A DNA stretch of 64,000 nt from Microbacterium suaedae (lineage in GTDB: Bacteria > Actinomycetota > Actinomycetes > Actinomycetales > Microbacteriaceae): NCBI RefSeq assembly GCF_003254645.1, contig NZ_PNFD01000003.1, positions 310,001-374,000 on the forward strand, read 5' to 3'. Made by a program: the position numbers and the translations under genes. Below the pieces are notes generated by a model. It was not told the origin of the DNA. It worked only from the letters and a program-made list of their open reading frames with translations, and ran no database searches. Shown here one piece after another: positions 17,794-27,225 of this stretch (the first letter of the stretch is position 1; every line of letters starts with the position of its first letter).

Positions 17794-19027
17794 CTTCGTC
17801 CCCCTCCGCATCCCATGGCAGCCAGGCACGCACCGCGAACCCTCCCCGCCCATCAGGCCCGTGCTCCAGTGTGCCTCCCGCGAGCTCGACGCGCTCGGCG
17901 AGGCCCATCAATCCGAATCCTGCCCCCGTCGCATCCGTCTCGTGCACGGCCGGCGTGGGGGATCCGTTCACCACCTCGACGGCGAGAAGGCCTCCGGGGC
18001 GTCCGCCGATGCTCACCCGAATCGCCGCACCGGGAGAGTGCTTGCGCGCATTCGTGAGGGCCTCCTGCACGATCCGGAAGCCGGTTCGGGATACCAGCGG
18101 CGGGGGCGACGGAGTCGTCTCCTCGGCATTCAGATCCACGATCGCCCCGGCGGCCCGCGCATCCGAGAGCAGCGCCGGAATCGCGTCGAGCGTCGGCTGC
18201 GGCGGCTCGACATCGGAGACGTTCGGGATCTCCGCTCGGAGAACCCCCAGGACCTGTCGCAGCTCCGTGAGCGCGCGGCGCGCATTGTCCTGCACGAGAG
18301 CCACTGTGCGCGTCGACTCCGCCCGATCGAGATCCTCCCGATAGGCGAGGGCGCCCGCATGCATCGCGACGAGCGAGATGCGGTGCGCGAGGACATCGTG
18401 CATCTCGCGCGCGATGCGCGTGCGCTCCCCGGCCTGCGCCGCGGCCACCTGAAGCTCCCGCTCGCGCTCCGCCTCGAGTGCACGCTCGTGCAGCGACGCG
18501 ACGAGCGCACGGCGGGCGCCGATGTACAGTTCGAACGCCGCGGGAATCAGGAAGGCAAGTCCCGTGGTGACGAGAACGAGCCACTCGGGGGTAGGCCCAA
18601 ACGCGCCGGCCGGAACCAACTGCTCGTACACCCACAGCGCCGCCACGTATACGAGGCCGTTAGCGATGATCGGCACGGCGCGTCGGTGCGTCGCGTTCGA
18701 GACGGCGGCAAGCATTGCGGGTCCGCCGGCAGCCGTGGTGGATACGGAGGACAGCGTGGCCGTGACGATCGCGATCGTGGCCGGGGCACGACGCCGCAGG
18801 GGCAGCAGGAGGATGGCGACGAGGCCGATGACCGGGTCGATAAGGGCGAGGACCGCGACCCGCGTCGAGTCGGGCGCCCCGCCGTCAATTGCCTCTGCGA
18901 CGCTGCCATAGACAATCAGATACGAGAGCGCCGAAGACAGCACCACGACGAGGTAACGCCACACGCTCGACCACACGCTCAGACGCGCGCCCGTCGCGTA
19001 TTCGATCCTCGCATCTGCGGTTGCCAT
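17786..19027 (-). CDS. Histidine kinase of the NarL-partner (HisKA_3) type
   Basis: Four hundred and thirteen residues from the ATG at 19027. Membrane helices occupy roughly residues 22-170, with little exposed sequence, suggesting that the sensor reads the membrane itself or a neighbouring transporter. A coiled linker leads to RTRIAREMHDVLAHRISL, where His210 is the phospho-acceptor, then the ATPase domain with VQEALTNARKHSPG and GAGFGLMGLAERV. A TAGGCT box at 19035-19040 lies seven bases before the ATG, giving a leaderless transcript. It is divergent from the ABC genes at 19158-20647. Confidence 0.94.
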   Translation of the reverse strand: MATADARIEYATGARLSVWSSVWRYLVVVLSSALSYLIVYGSVAEAIDGGAPDSTRVAVLALIDPVIGLVAILLLPLRRRAPATIAIVTATLSSVSTTAAGGPAMLAAVSNATHRRAVPIIANGLVYVAALWVYEQLVPAGAFGPTPEWLVLVTTGLAFLIPAAFELYIGARRALVASLHERALEAERERELQVAAAQAGERTRIAREMHDVLAHRISLVAMHAGALAYREDLDRAESTRTVALVQDNARRALTELRQVLGVLRAEIPNVSDVEPPQPTLDAIPALLSDARAAGAIVDLNAEETTPSPPPLVSRTGFRIVQEALTNARKHSPGAAIRVSIGGRPGGLLAVEVVNGSPTPAVHETDATGAGFGLMGLAERVELAGGTLEHGPDGRGGFAVRAWLPWDAEGDEGD

Positions 19028-19034
19028 CCCTTCG

Positions 19035-19040
19035 AGCCTA
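19035..19040 (-). promoter_or_regulatory. -10 box of the histidine kinase
   Basis: TAGGCT on the minus strand ends seven bases before the ATG at 19027, so the transcript probably starts at or next to the first codon. Confidence 0.45.
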
Positions 19041-19157
19041 GTGACGACGGGGAGGGACGCCGTCCGCCTTCCGGCTCGGGCGGATCCACCGAACGGCGGA
19101 TCCGATACCGACCGGCGCGCGATGCGGCGACGCGCCCCGGGCGGCGACGGTGGAACC

Positions 19158-19877
19158 ATGATCGAAGCACGAGAACTCACCAAACGCCATGGATCCACGA
19201 CCGCCGTCGACCAGGTCTCCTTCACCGCCAAGCCGTATCGCGTCACGGGGTTCCTCGGACCGAACGGCGCCGGGAAGTCGACCACGATGCGCATGCTCGT
19301 CGGCCTCGCGCGCCCCGACTCCGGCACGGCCCGGATCCTCGGAGCGCCTTTCGCCGGCATCCCCAATCCGGGCCGCCATGTCGGCGTGCTGCTGGATGCG
19401 TCCGCGACGCACAAGGGGCGCACGGGCCGGGAGACGCTGAGCCTCGCGGCCATGACGATGGGCCTCGGAGCGAACGCCGTCGACCGCGCGCTCGACCGGG
19501 TGTCACTCTCGCGCAGCGAGGCGAACCGCCGCACGGGCGGGTACTCGTTGGGCATGCAGCAGCGGTTGGGTATCGCACACGCCCTGCTCGCGGAGCCCGC
19601 CGTCCTCATCCTCGACGAACCCGCCAACGGCCTCGATCCCTCGGGGATCCGGTGGATGCGCACGCTCGTTCGCGAGTTCGCGGACGACGGCGGCACCGTG
19701 CTGTTGTCCTCGCATCTGCTGCAGGAAATCGATGCCGTCGCCGACGACATCGTCATCATGGGCGGCGGACGCGTGCATGCGCAGGGCCCGCGCGACGAAC
19801 TCGTCGGAGAGGGATCCCTCGAGGATCTGTTCTTCGCCGCCACCGCGGATGTCTCTCGCGAGGAGGTCGGCACATGA
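19158..19877 (+). CDS. ABC exporter ATP-binding protein next to the two-component system
   Basis: Two hundred and thirty-nine residues from MIEARELTKRHGS. FLGPNGAGKSTTMRML is Walker A, YSLGMQQRLGIAHALL the signature, VLILDEPANGLDPSGI Walker B, and LLSSHLLQEID the switch region. The DrrA/CcmA-type sequence suits a drug or peptide exporter. The permease start overlaps its stop. The divergent kinase and regulator at 17140-19027 are the likely controllers. Confidence 0.93.
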   Translation: MIEARELTKRHGSTTAVDQVSFTAKPYRVTGFLGPNGAGKSTTMRMLVGLARPDSGTARILGAPFAGIPNPGRHVGVLLDASATHKGRTGRETLSLAAMTMGLGANAVDRALDRVSLSRSEANRRTGGYSLGMQQRLGIAHALLAEPAVLILDEPANGLDPSGIRWMRTLVREFADDGGTVLLSSHLLQEIDAVADDIVIMGGGRVHAQGPRDELVGEGSLEDLFFAATADVSREEVGT

Positions 19878-20647
19878 CCACCCTCGCCCCCACTCAGATG
19901 CCCGTGATGGCCGGCCCTCGGACGCCGTTCCTGCGCCTCGTCCGCGTCGAGATCCGCAAGCAGATCGACACGCGCGCGAGCGTCTGGATCCTCAGTGCGA
20001 TCGCCGCGATCACCCTCGGCGCCGCCGCCCTCGCGCTGTGGGTTCTCGCGCCCGCGGGGCTCACGTGGCGCACGCTCACCGACTTCGCCTCAGCCGGGTG
20101 GTCGCTGCTGCCCTTCATCGGCGTGCTCGCCGCGACCAGCGAATGGACACAGCGAACCGGCCTGCAGACGTTCGTTCTGGAGCCGCGCCGCTCGCTCGTG
20201 GGCCTCGCAAAACTCGTCGGGTCGTTGCTCATCGGCGTCGTGATGGTCATCGCGACGTTCGCCGCCGCGGCCGCCGCGAACCTCATCGGCATCGTCGCCT
20301 TTGACGGTGACGGATCCTGGACGCTCGAGCCGGCATATGTCGCCGGATCGGTCGCGAGCATGGTGATCTACGTTGCGATGGGCGTCGGCCTCGGTTTGGC
20401 CCTGATGAACACGCCGCTCGCGATCGTGACGTTCCTCGTGCTGCCGACCGTGTTCGGCGCGCTCGCCTTCGTGCCGTGGCTCGCCGACGTGATCCCCTGG
20501 CTCGACATCAGCGGGGCGACCCTCGCCCTCGTCAACGGCTCGCTGTCAGGCGAGGAAGGCGCCCGCCTCGCCACCTCGGCCGCGCTCTGGTGCGCGCTCC
20601 CCCTCGCGATCGGGTTCTGGCGCACGTCCCGCCGCGACATGCTCTGA
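19874..20647 (+). CDS. ABC exporter permease next to the two-component system
   Basis: Two hundred and fifty-seven residues. The ATG overlaps the ATPase stop (ATGA). A cytoplasmic stretch with VRVEIRKQIDTRASVW leads to six hydrophobic helices near residues 37-60, 75-95, 120-148, 165-185, 190-210 and 230-250. The ABC-2 type layout (no large extracellular domain) fits an exporter of a hydrophobic compound or peptide. Substrate unknown. Confidence 0.88.
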   Translation: MTTLAPTQMPVMAGPRTPFLRLVRVEIRKQIDTRASVWILSAIAAITLGAAALALWVLAPAGLTWRTLTDFASAGWSLLPFIGVLAATSEWTQRTGLQTFVLEPRRSLVGLAKLVGSLLIGVVMVIATFAAAAAANLIGIVAFDGDGSWTLEPAYVAGSVASMVIYVAMGVGLGLALMNTPLAIVTFLVLPTVFGALAFVPWLADVIPWLDISGATLALVNGSLSGEEGARLATSAALWCALPLAIGFWRTSRRDML

Positions 20648-20767
20648 TGACGGGGAACCGGGTCCGATACTCTGCGTTCCCATACGCACGGTCCGGGCCC
20701 GGCACCCGCGTCAGGATTCTGAAAGCGACGGCAACCTGAGGGGCGCCATCGCGCCTCCAACAGCTCG

Positions 20768-21214
20768 TCAGCCGGTCGGCGTGAACTCGACGACGAGGAT
20801 CCGGGCGTCGCCGCCCTGGGCGATGTCCATCGCGCCCTTGAGCCGACCCCACGCCGCCGGATGCGCGGAGGCGTAGCGCGCGAGGACGGCGCCGGAGGCC
20901 TCGTCGTCGAGGAGATCCACCGCGACCCGTTCGCGGCGTACACCGCCCGTGCTGAGGTACGCGACCCCATTGGCGCGGAGGTTGCGGTACCACTGCGACT
21001 TCGCACCGAAGCCTGACGCGACACGGAGCGCGCGGCCCGTGCGTTCGACGACCTCGACGACGACGAATCGCGGCTCGCCCGATGAGCGACCCTGATGCTC
21101 GATCATGACGAGGCGGCGGCCCAGCAGCCGCCCGAGCCCGGCTCGGTAGAGCGGAATCGGCAGCCGCATGAGCCACGGCGTGCCGAGGATCCGTGCGATC
21201 AGCCAATCGGTCAT
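20768..21214 (-). CDS. Deazaflavin (F420)-dependent nitroreductase family protein
   Basis: One hundred and forty-eight residues. I take the ATG at 21214 because GAGAGG lies nine bases upstream; the ATG at 21223 is directly against it. LGRRLVMIEHQGRSSGEPRFVVVEVVE and ASGFGAKSQWYRNLRANG are the split-barrel motifs of the Ddn (DUF385) family, whose members use F420H2 to reduce nitro compounds or quinones. The final FTPTG is common in the group. Whether this strain makes F420 is not visible here. Confidence 0.85.
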   Translation of the reverse strand: MTDWLIARILGTPWLMRLPIPLYRAGLGRLLGRRLVMIEHQGRSSGEPRFVVVEVVERTGRALRVASGFGAKSQWYRNLRANGVAYLSTGGVRRERVAVDLLDDEASGAVLARYASAHPAAWGRLKGAMDIAQGGDARILVVEFTPTG

Positions 21215-21378
21215 CGAACTCATCCTCTCGTCGCGCGGGCGTCGGAGCGAGCGGCACGTCACTGCGCGAGCGTCGGATCGATCAGGGCCTCGCCCCGTGA
21301 CACGCCGAGTTTCCGCTCCCGGGACCACCGTACCTCCGACATCCGCGCACGAGGCCGGAGGCGGATCCGACGCTCGCG

Positions 21379-22665
<1,287 letters not shown>

Positions 22666-22760
22666 GGGTCTTCCCCCTGAGATTCGGGTGCTGGACACCC
22701 CATCCTATCCGCGGGGCGCTCGCGCCCTCACCGCGAGGCCGCTGCCTCAGCATGGAACGG

Positions 22761-22799
22761 CACAGGGGCCCTGCGCATGCGATGCGCAGGGCCCCTGTG
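22761..22799. terminator. Perfect 18-bp hairpin, distal of two
   Basis: Arms 22761-22778 and 22782-22799 (CACAGGGGCCCTGCGCAT and complement) are perfect around a 3-nt GCG loop. It lies downstream of the adhesin gene and upstream of purA. No T tract follows. Confidence 0.7.
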
Positions 22800-22800
22800 T

Positions 22801-22832
22801 CCGGGGCGGGAGGGAGGCCCCTCCCGCCCCGG
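22801..22832. terminator. Perfect 14-bp hairpin, proximal of two
   Basis: Arms 22801-22814 and 22819-22832 are perfect and pure GC except for one A-T pair, around a 4-nt loop. It begins 16 bp after the adhesin stop codon, one base from the other hairpin. The pair makes a very strong block to read-through into purA. Confidence 0.7.
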
Positions 22833-22848
22833 TTCGGACGTCAACCTT

Positions 22849-25800
22849 CTAGGAGGCCGACTCCTCCGCTCGGCCGAGGCGACGGCGAGCGAAAAGGAGG
22901 AGCGAACCGCCCGCAAGCAGGGCGAGCACCCCAGCGCCGATCACGGCGCCACCGATCTCCCCGCCCGTGGCCGGAAGAGGAGACCCCGGCGACGGAGACG
23001 CGGACGGATCGCTCGAGCCAGGCTCCTCAGCCGGCGCGGGCGTGGGTTCCGGGTCCGTCGTGGGTTCCGGGTCCGTCGTGGGTTCCGGGTCCGGCGTGGG
23101 CTCCGGATCCGGCGTGGGCTCCGGCGTGGGCTCCGGATCCGGCGTGGCCGTCTCCATCTCGACGACGCCCGCGTCCCACGTGGGATCGATGCCCTCGGTG
23201 GCCAGGACCTCCTGCTCGTCGTAGTCGCGCGTCAGCGCGACATTCGAGTCGTCCAGGACGAACACCGCCGACCGGCCCGTCGCGGGATCCGCGTTCGAGT
23301 CCATCGCGGCGCTCTCGCCGGCCCCGGCCTGCGTGAACTCGTACATCTCCGCCTGCTCCGGGGTGAGCTCGAACTCCACCTGGTAGCTCCCGGCCGGAAG
23401 CGAGTCGAACAGATAGCGGCCGTTCTCGTCGGTGAACACCGGCTCGACTCCGTCGACGGGCTCGCCGTCGCCGTTCAGCAGCGTCACCTTCACGCCGGAC
23501 AGGACCGGCTCGTCGGCTCCCTGAAGACCGTCACGGTCCTCGTCGATCCACGTCACATCGCCGATCGCGTACGTCTTCTCGACGAATCCGAAGTCGAGCG
23601 TCGGGTCGCGATCGCCGTCATTCGTGAGCCCCTCAGAAGACTCCTCCCAGGTCGAGGAGTCGCCCTCGCGGTCCCCTACGCCCGGCGTGGTCGGCACATA
23701 CGGCGCGAGCGCCTCGGCCGACTTCTCGCGATCGATCGACACCGTGTAGGACTGGCCGTCCTCGAGCACCGGAAGGTCCTCGAAGGTGTACAGACCGTTC
23801 TCGTCGGTCGTGACGGGCGCGACGGGGTCACCGTCGACGTCGGTCACGGGAGCGCCATCCGGGCCCGTCAGCACGAGCACGACGCCGGGGATCCCCGGCT
23901 CATCGACGCCCTGTCGGCCGTCGCGATCCTGGTCGAGCCACACGAGGTCGCCCACAGACACGCGTTCGGGCTCGGGATCCTCACCCGGAGTGTTGTAGAA
24001 CGTGACCTCGTCGGATGCGCCGTTCTCGGCTACGACGACATCAACCGTCTCCGTGGTGGTGAGGTACCCCTCCGGAGCGTCGATCTCCTTCACCGTATAG
24101 GTGCCGGGCTCATCGACCTTGACGTTCTTGATCTCGCCGTTTTCGTCGACCACGCGCAGCGCGCCGTCCACCACCATGACGTCGTCGACCACGACGGATC
24201 CGTCGGCGTCCAGGATCTGGAAGTGCGCGTCCTCGTCAGTGATGACGACCGTGCTGTCCTCCGCATCGACCTTCTTGATGCTCAGCGGATATCCGTCGGA
24301 CGGCGTGATCGTCGCCGAAGTGGTCCCGATCGTGTTGACGATCGGCTCGTCGATGTCGTAGTCGGTGATTCGGACCAGGACGTTCACCGATGGTGCACCC
24401 TGGCTGGCATCGAGCACCGTGCCGTCCTTCTGGAACAGCGTCACCGTGCCCGCCGGAGCATCGTCCGTCGGTGCATCGAAGCGCGCCTGGACATTGCCCT
24501 CGAGGTCCTGCACCGCCGTCGACGGGTTCGCACCGTCGTCGACGTTCGTGTCGCCGACGAAGCCGACGAACTCGACACCGGTCGGGAGGGTGTCCACGAC
24601 GTCGAGGATCGGCACACCGTCGTAGTCGCCGTGCGGGATCAGTGCGATGTTGTAGACGTACTCATCGCGAACGAGGTTTCCGTTCGCGTCGACCTCCGCG
24701 CGGAGGTTGCTCGTCCACTCCTCGTTCGGGGTGTCGCGCACCTCCTTGCGGACCTCTGCCTCGTCGCCGTAGGACGTCGCATCGCTCGTCACCTCGGACC
24801 AGTAGAGGATCTGGTCGTCCTCGCCGAGAAGCGATGCCTTGTTGGTGATCTCCACCGTGTCCTTGCCGACGAGCGGCTCGGTCGTCAGGGGGATGTCGAG
24901 CGTGAAGTGCTTGTCGACGCCCCACTCTTCGACCTTCTGGACGCCCGCATCGCTGAGCGCGATCTCGAGGTCACCGTCGGCGTTCACGTCGAGGGTGAAG
25001 TCCTCGGACCCCATCGCGTGCCACCAGTCGTACTCGGCCGTCAGGCCGTCGCGGATGGCGTCGAGATCGCTGATGTCGAACACGTTGGCGTCGATGTGAT
25101 CGACGATCGTGCTCTGGGTCAGGTCGATTCCCTTCCCCGCGCCAACCGTGAACGTGTACGTGACCGTCGCGGATTCACCCGGATCGACCTCGACCGTGGA
25201 TGATTCCGCGGTCTTGTTGAAGTAGTCCGGTGCGTTCCAGCCGTCCTCGTTCTCCTCGGTCGTCGTGAGGAGGTTCTCGTAGCGAGCGTCGTGGGACGCT
25301 CCGTCGCCGTAGGTGTATCGCGCGACGTTCGTCACGCCGTACTTCGTCTCGCCGGGAACGTCGGTCCGCTTCTCGTCGAGGCCGTCGATCGTAGTGATCT
25401 CGGCCGCGACGGTGATCTCGGCGCTCGTCTCGGAGTCCCGCCCCAGGTTGATGACGAGCGTCTGACCGTCGATGTAGTACTCGCCGACGTGCTCGTCGGC
25501 GGAGAAGTCCTCGCCGTCGGCCGGCACGGCGACCTCTGTGAGGTCGAATCCGGTGCTCGAGACGGGGTCCGCGGCAAACGAGATCTGCTCGGGCAGCGTG
25601 TCGGTGACGACGACGTTGCGATCGAGCGTCTTCTTCGAGTTGCTGCCGTCGAAGGTGCTGAGGTCGACCGAGAGAGTGTAGGTGACGGACTCGGAGATCG
25701 CACCGCCGTCGCCCGGCTCAACCGCGCGTTCCTTCCAGTCGGCGCTCTTCTGGAAGGCTCCTCCGACATTGGGCCCCGGAAGGCCTTCGATCGAACCGCC

Positions 25801-26850
25801 GATCCAGACGCTCGCCTCGCGCGTCTCGTCCGTCCCGAAGTTCGCCGTGTTCGTGAGGTCCACCCCGTACGAACCACCGTCGTCCGCGTTCACGGCGTCG
25901 GCCTCGGTCTGGAGGGCCTCTTCGAGCGCGGCGCGCGCGGCCTCATCGGCCACCGCGGCCTCGTATGTGATCGCCGTGCGCGACGTCGCGGGCAGGTCCA
26001 GGGTGCCCGTGAACGTGCCATCGACGATTGCGGGAGCGAATGCGACTTCGTCCGTCTGCTCGTTCAGGCCGTCCTCGTCCCACGTCGTCTGTGTGGCATG
26101 GAACGAGCCGTCGACGTAGGCAAGGCCTTCCGGGAGCTGATCAGCGACCGTGTAGGCGGGCTGCGCCTCGACGGTGTTGATGTTCAGGCGGTACGAGATG
26201 GGCGCGCCGATGACGTCCTCGGAGAGGGTGACATCGCCCGTCTCGGCGTCGTACGACACGTACTGGCCGAGGTCGCCGTGGTTTGCAATCGCCTTGCCAA
26301 CGCCGTCCGTGACGTCAGCGAACCGGTCCCCGCCATCTCGGATGATGACTTCGACCGCCTGTTCTTCGCCGTCGAGGCTCCACGAGATCGTCTCGTGCGA
26401 GCTGTGCTCGACCTCGTCGATTGTGAAATCGAGCTGGAGAACGCCCTGGTTGACGTCCGACGGCCACGGATCGGCGAAGGTGAGGATGACCGAGTTCGGA
26501 TCGTCGGATGCCGTCTCGATGCTCGTGACCGCCGTGTTGCCCGCGGGGAGATCCGCCAGCGTGAGGCCGGACCCGAGGTCGATCCTCGCGGTCGATCCGG
26601 GTGCGACGTCGCTGCTGTACTGGACGCGCATCGTGAGGGTGTCGCCCTCGTTTACCACCGGCGTGCCGTCGTACGAGCCGCCATTGAGGTCGACCGTGGT
26701 GGTGATGCCGGGTGTGGCGGAGTACGCCGCCGTCGCACCGAGGCCGACGAGGCTCGCCACGCCGAGAAGCACGGCAAGTAAGCCAGCGATTGCTCGCTGC
26801 ATGAGGGGCGTGCGCGTGACAGCGTCGCCCAGGTCAGTATCCGATCTCAA
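22849..26850 (-). CDS. LPATG-anchored multidomain adhesin
   Basis: The 1333-residue protein starts at TTG (26850), chosen because GGAGGGG lies eight bases upstream while the in-frame ATG at 26802 has no ribosome site. Residues 1-45 are a long signal peptide ending near YSA. Residues 46-950 are beta-rich repeats of the DUF11 or isopeptide-stabilised adhesin kind. Two SdrD-B domains follow (GDLVWLDQDRDGRQG near 963, GDVTWIDEDRDGLQG near 1097), then a Pro/Glu/Asp/Thr wall-spanning repeat (PEPTPDPEPT) and LPATGG near 1293 with a hydrophobic segment and ARRRLGR tail. Sortase should link it to peptidoglycan. A sortase-like protein is encoded upstream at 29438-29965. Confidence 0.92.
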   Translation of the reverse strand: MRSDTDLGDAVTRTPLMQRAIAGLLAVLLGVASLVGLGATAAYSATPGITTTVDLNGGSYDGTPVVNEGDTLTMRVQYSSDVAPGSTARIDLGSGLTLADLPAGNTAVTSIETASDDPNSVILTFADPWPSDVNQGVLQLDFTIDEVEHSSHETISWSLDGEEQAVEVIIRDGGDRFADVTDGVGKAIANHGDLGQYVSYDAETGDVTLSEDVIGAPISYRLNINTVEAQPAYTVADQLPEGLAYVDGSFHATQTTWDEDGLNEQTDEVAFAPAIVDGTFTGTLDLPATSRTAITYEAAVADEAARAALEEALQTEADAVNADDGGSYGVDLTNTANFGTDETREASVWIGGSIEGLPGPNVGGAFQKSADWKERAVEPGDGGAISESVTYTLSVDLSTFDGSNSKKTLDRNVVVTDTLPEQISFAADPVSSTGFDLTEVAVPADGEDFSADEHVGEYYIDGQTLVINLGRDSETSAEITVAAEITTIDGLDEKRTDVPGETKYGVTNVARYTYGDGASHDARYENLLTTTEENEDGWNAPDYFNKTAESSTVEVDPGESATVTYTFTVGAGKGIDLTQSTIVDHIDANVFDISDLDAIRDGLTAEYDWWHAMGSEDFTLDVNADGDLEIALSDAGVQKVEEWGVDKHFTLDIPLTTEPLVGKDTVEITNKASLLGEDDQILYWSEVTSDATSYGDEAEVRKEVRDTPNEEWTSNLRAEVDANGNLVRDEYVYNIALIPHGDYDGVPILDVVDTLPTGVEFVGFVGDTNVDDGANPSTAVQDLEGNVQARFDAPTDDAPAGTVTLFQKDGTVLDASQGAPSVNVLVRITDYDIDEPIVNTIGTTSATITPSDGYPLSIKKVDAEDSTVVITDEDAHFQILDADGSVVVDDVMVVDGALRVVDENGEIKNVKVDEPGTYTVKEIDAPEGYLTTTETVDVVVAENGASDEVTFYNTPGEDPEPERVSVGDLVWLDQDRDGRQGVDEPGIPGVVLVLTGPDGAPVTDVDGDPVAPVTTDENGLYTFEDLPVLEDGQSYTVSIDREKSAEALAPYVPTTPGVGDREGDSSTWEESSEGLTNDGDRDPTLDFGFVEKTYAIGDVTWIDEDRDGLQGADEPVLSGVKVTLLNGDGEPVDGVEPVFTDENGRYLFDSLPAGSYQVEFELTPEQAEMYEFTQAGAGESAAMDSNADPATGRSAVFVLDDSNVALTRDYDEQEVLATEGIDPTWDAGVVEMETATPDPEPTPEPTPDPEPTPDPEPTTDPEPTTDPEPTPAPAEEPGSSDPSASPSPGSPLPATGGEIGGAVIGAGVLALLAGGSLLLFARRRLGRAEESAS

Positions 26851-26960
26851 AGGATCCCCTCCATAACGATCTCGCCCGCACGGCGCGAGGGCATGGTTCG
26901 GGAGATGCTCCGCGCGCGCGGACGCACGGGCGCGATGACGCGGCCCGCAACGGGTAGTGA

Positions 26961-27071
26961 TCAGGCACAGCTCGAAACGCCGTACGACTCCCCCTGGTTC
27001 GGGTGGAGGATGTCGAAGACGCTCTCGATCTCGCCCACCACGCCGAAGCGCGAGCAGACGATGTGCCCCAC
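26961..27071 (-). CDS. Possible small protein of 36 residues
   Basis: A GTG start at 27071 follows AGGG by six bases, and a stop codon lies two codons further upstream. Thirty-four of 36 codons end in G or C. The peptide begins MGHIVCSRFGVVGEIESV, has an amphipathic middle, and ends with an Asn-Gln-Gly-Glu run, Tyr, and a Ser-Ser-Cys-Ala tail. It lies between an ABC exporter and the adhesin gene, all on one strand. It could be a regulatory leader, a secreted peptide, or chance. I know no homologue. Confidence 0.3.
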   Translation of the reverse strand: MGHIVCSRFGVVGEIESVFDILHPNQGESYGVSSCA

Positions 27072-27121
27072 CGATTACCCTCTCGCGTAGCGCGCGGCGA
27101 GACCGCGGAAAGGGCGGGCTT

Positions 27122-27138
27122 TTACCCTCGAATTACCC
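27122..27138. promoter_or_regulatory. Helically phased TTACCC direct repeats
   Basis: TTACCC occurs at 27122-27127 and 27133-27138, 11 bp apart, and again at 27075-27080. Direct repeats spaced by one helical turn are typical binding sites of response regulators. They lie about 270 bp upstream of the adhesin start and 50-110 bp upstream of the possible small gene. Confidence 0.3.
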
Positions 27139-27225
27139 CGTGCCCCGGCGTGCCGCGCCTTCGGCTCGCCCCCCCCGGGGCGCATGGACTGCGGCGCGCC
27201 GGCCTCCGGATGGCCCGGAGACGCG

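Larger units (their letters stand above)
26851..27225. other. Upstream region of the adhesin gene, 375 bp
   Basis: This gap between the ABC permease stop and the adhesin start holds a possible 36-codon gene (26961-27071) and three TTACCC boxes, two of them exactly 11 bp apart. The adhesin promoter must lie here unless the gene is read from upstream. I cannot pick a convincing -35/-10 pair. Confidence 0.5.

Noticed and set aside
16940..20647. A 1235-codon plus-strand frame ending in the ABC permease
   Set aside because: Only the last 257 codons, from the ATG at 19874, encode the permease. The rest runs antisense through the tricorn, regulator and kinase genes.
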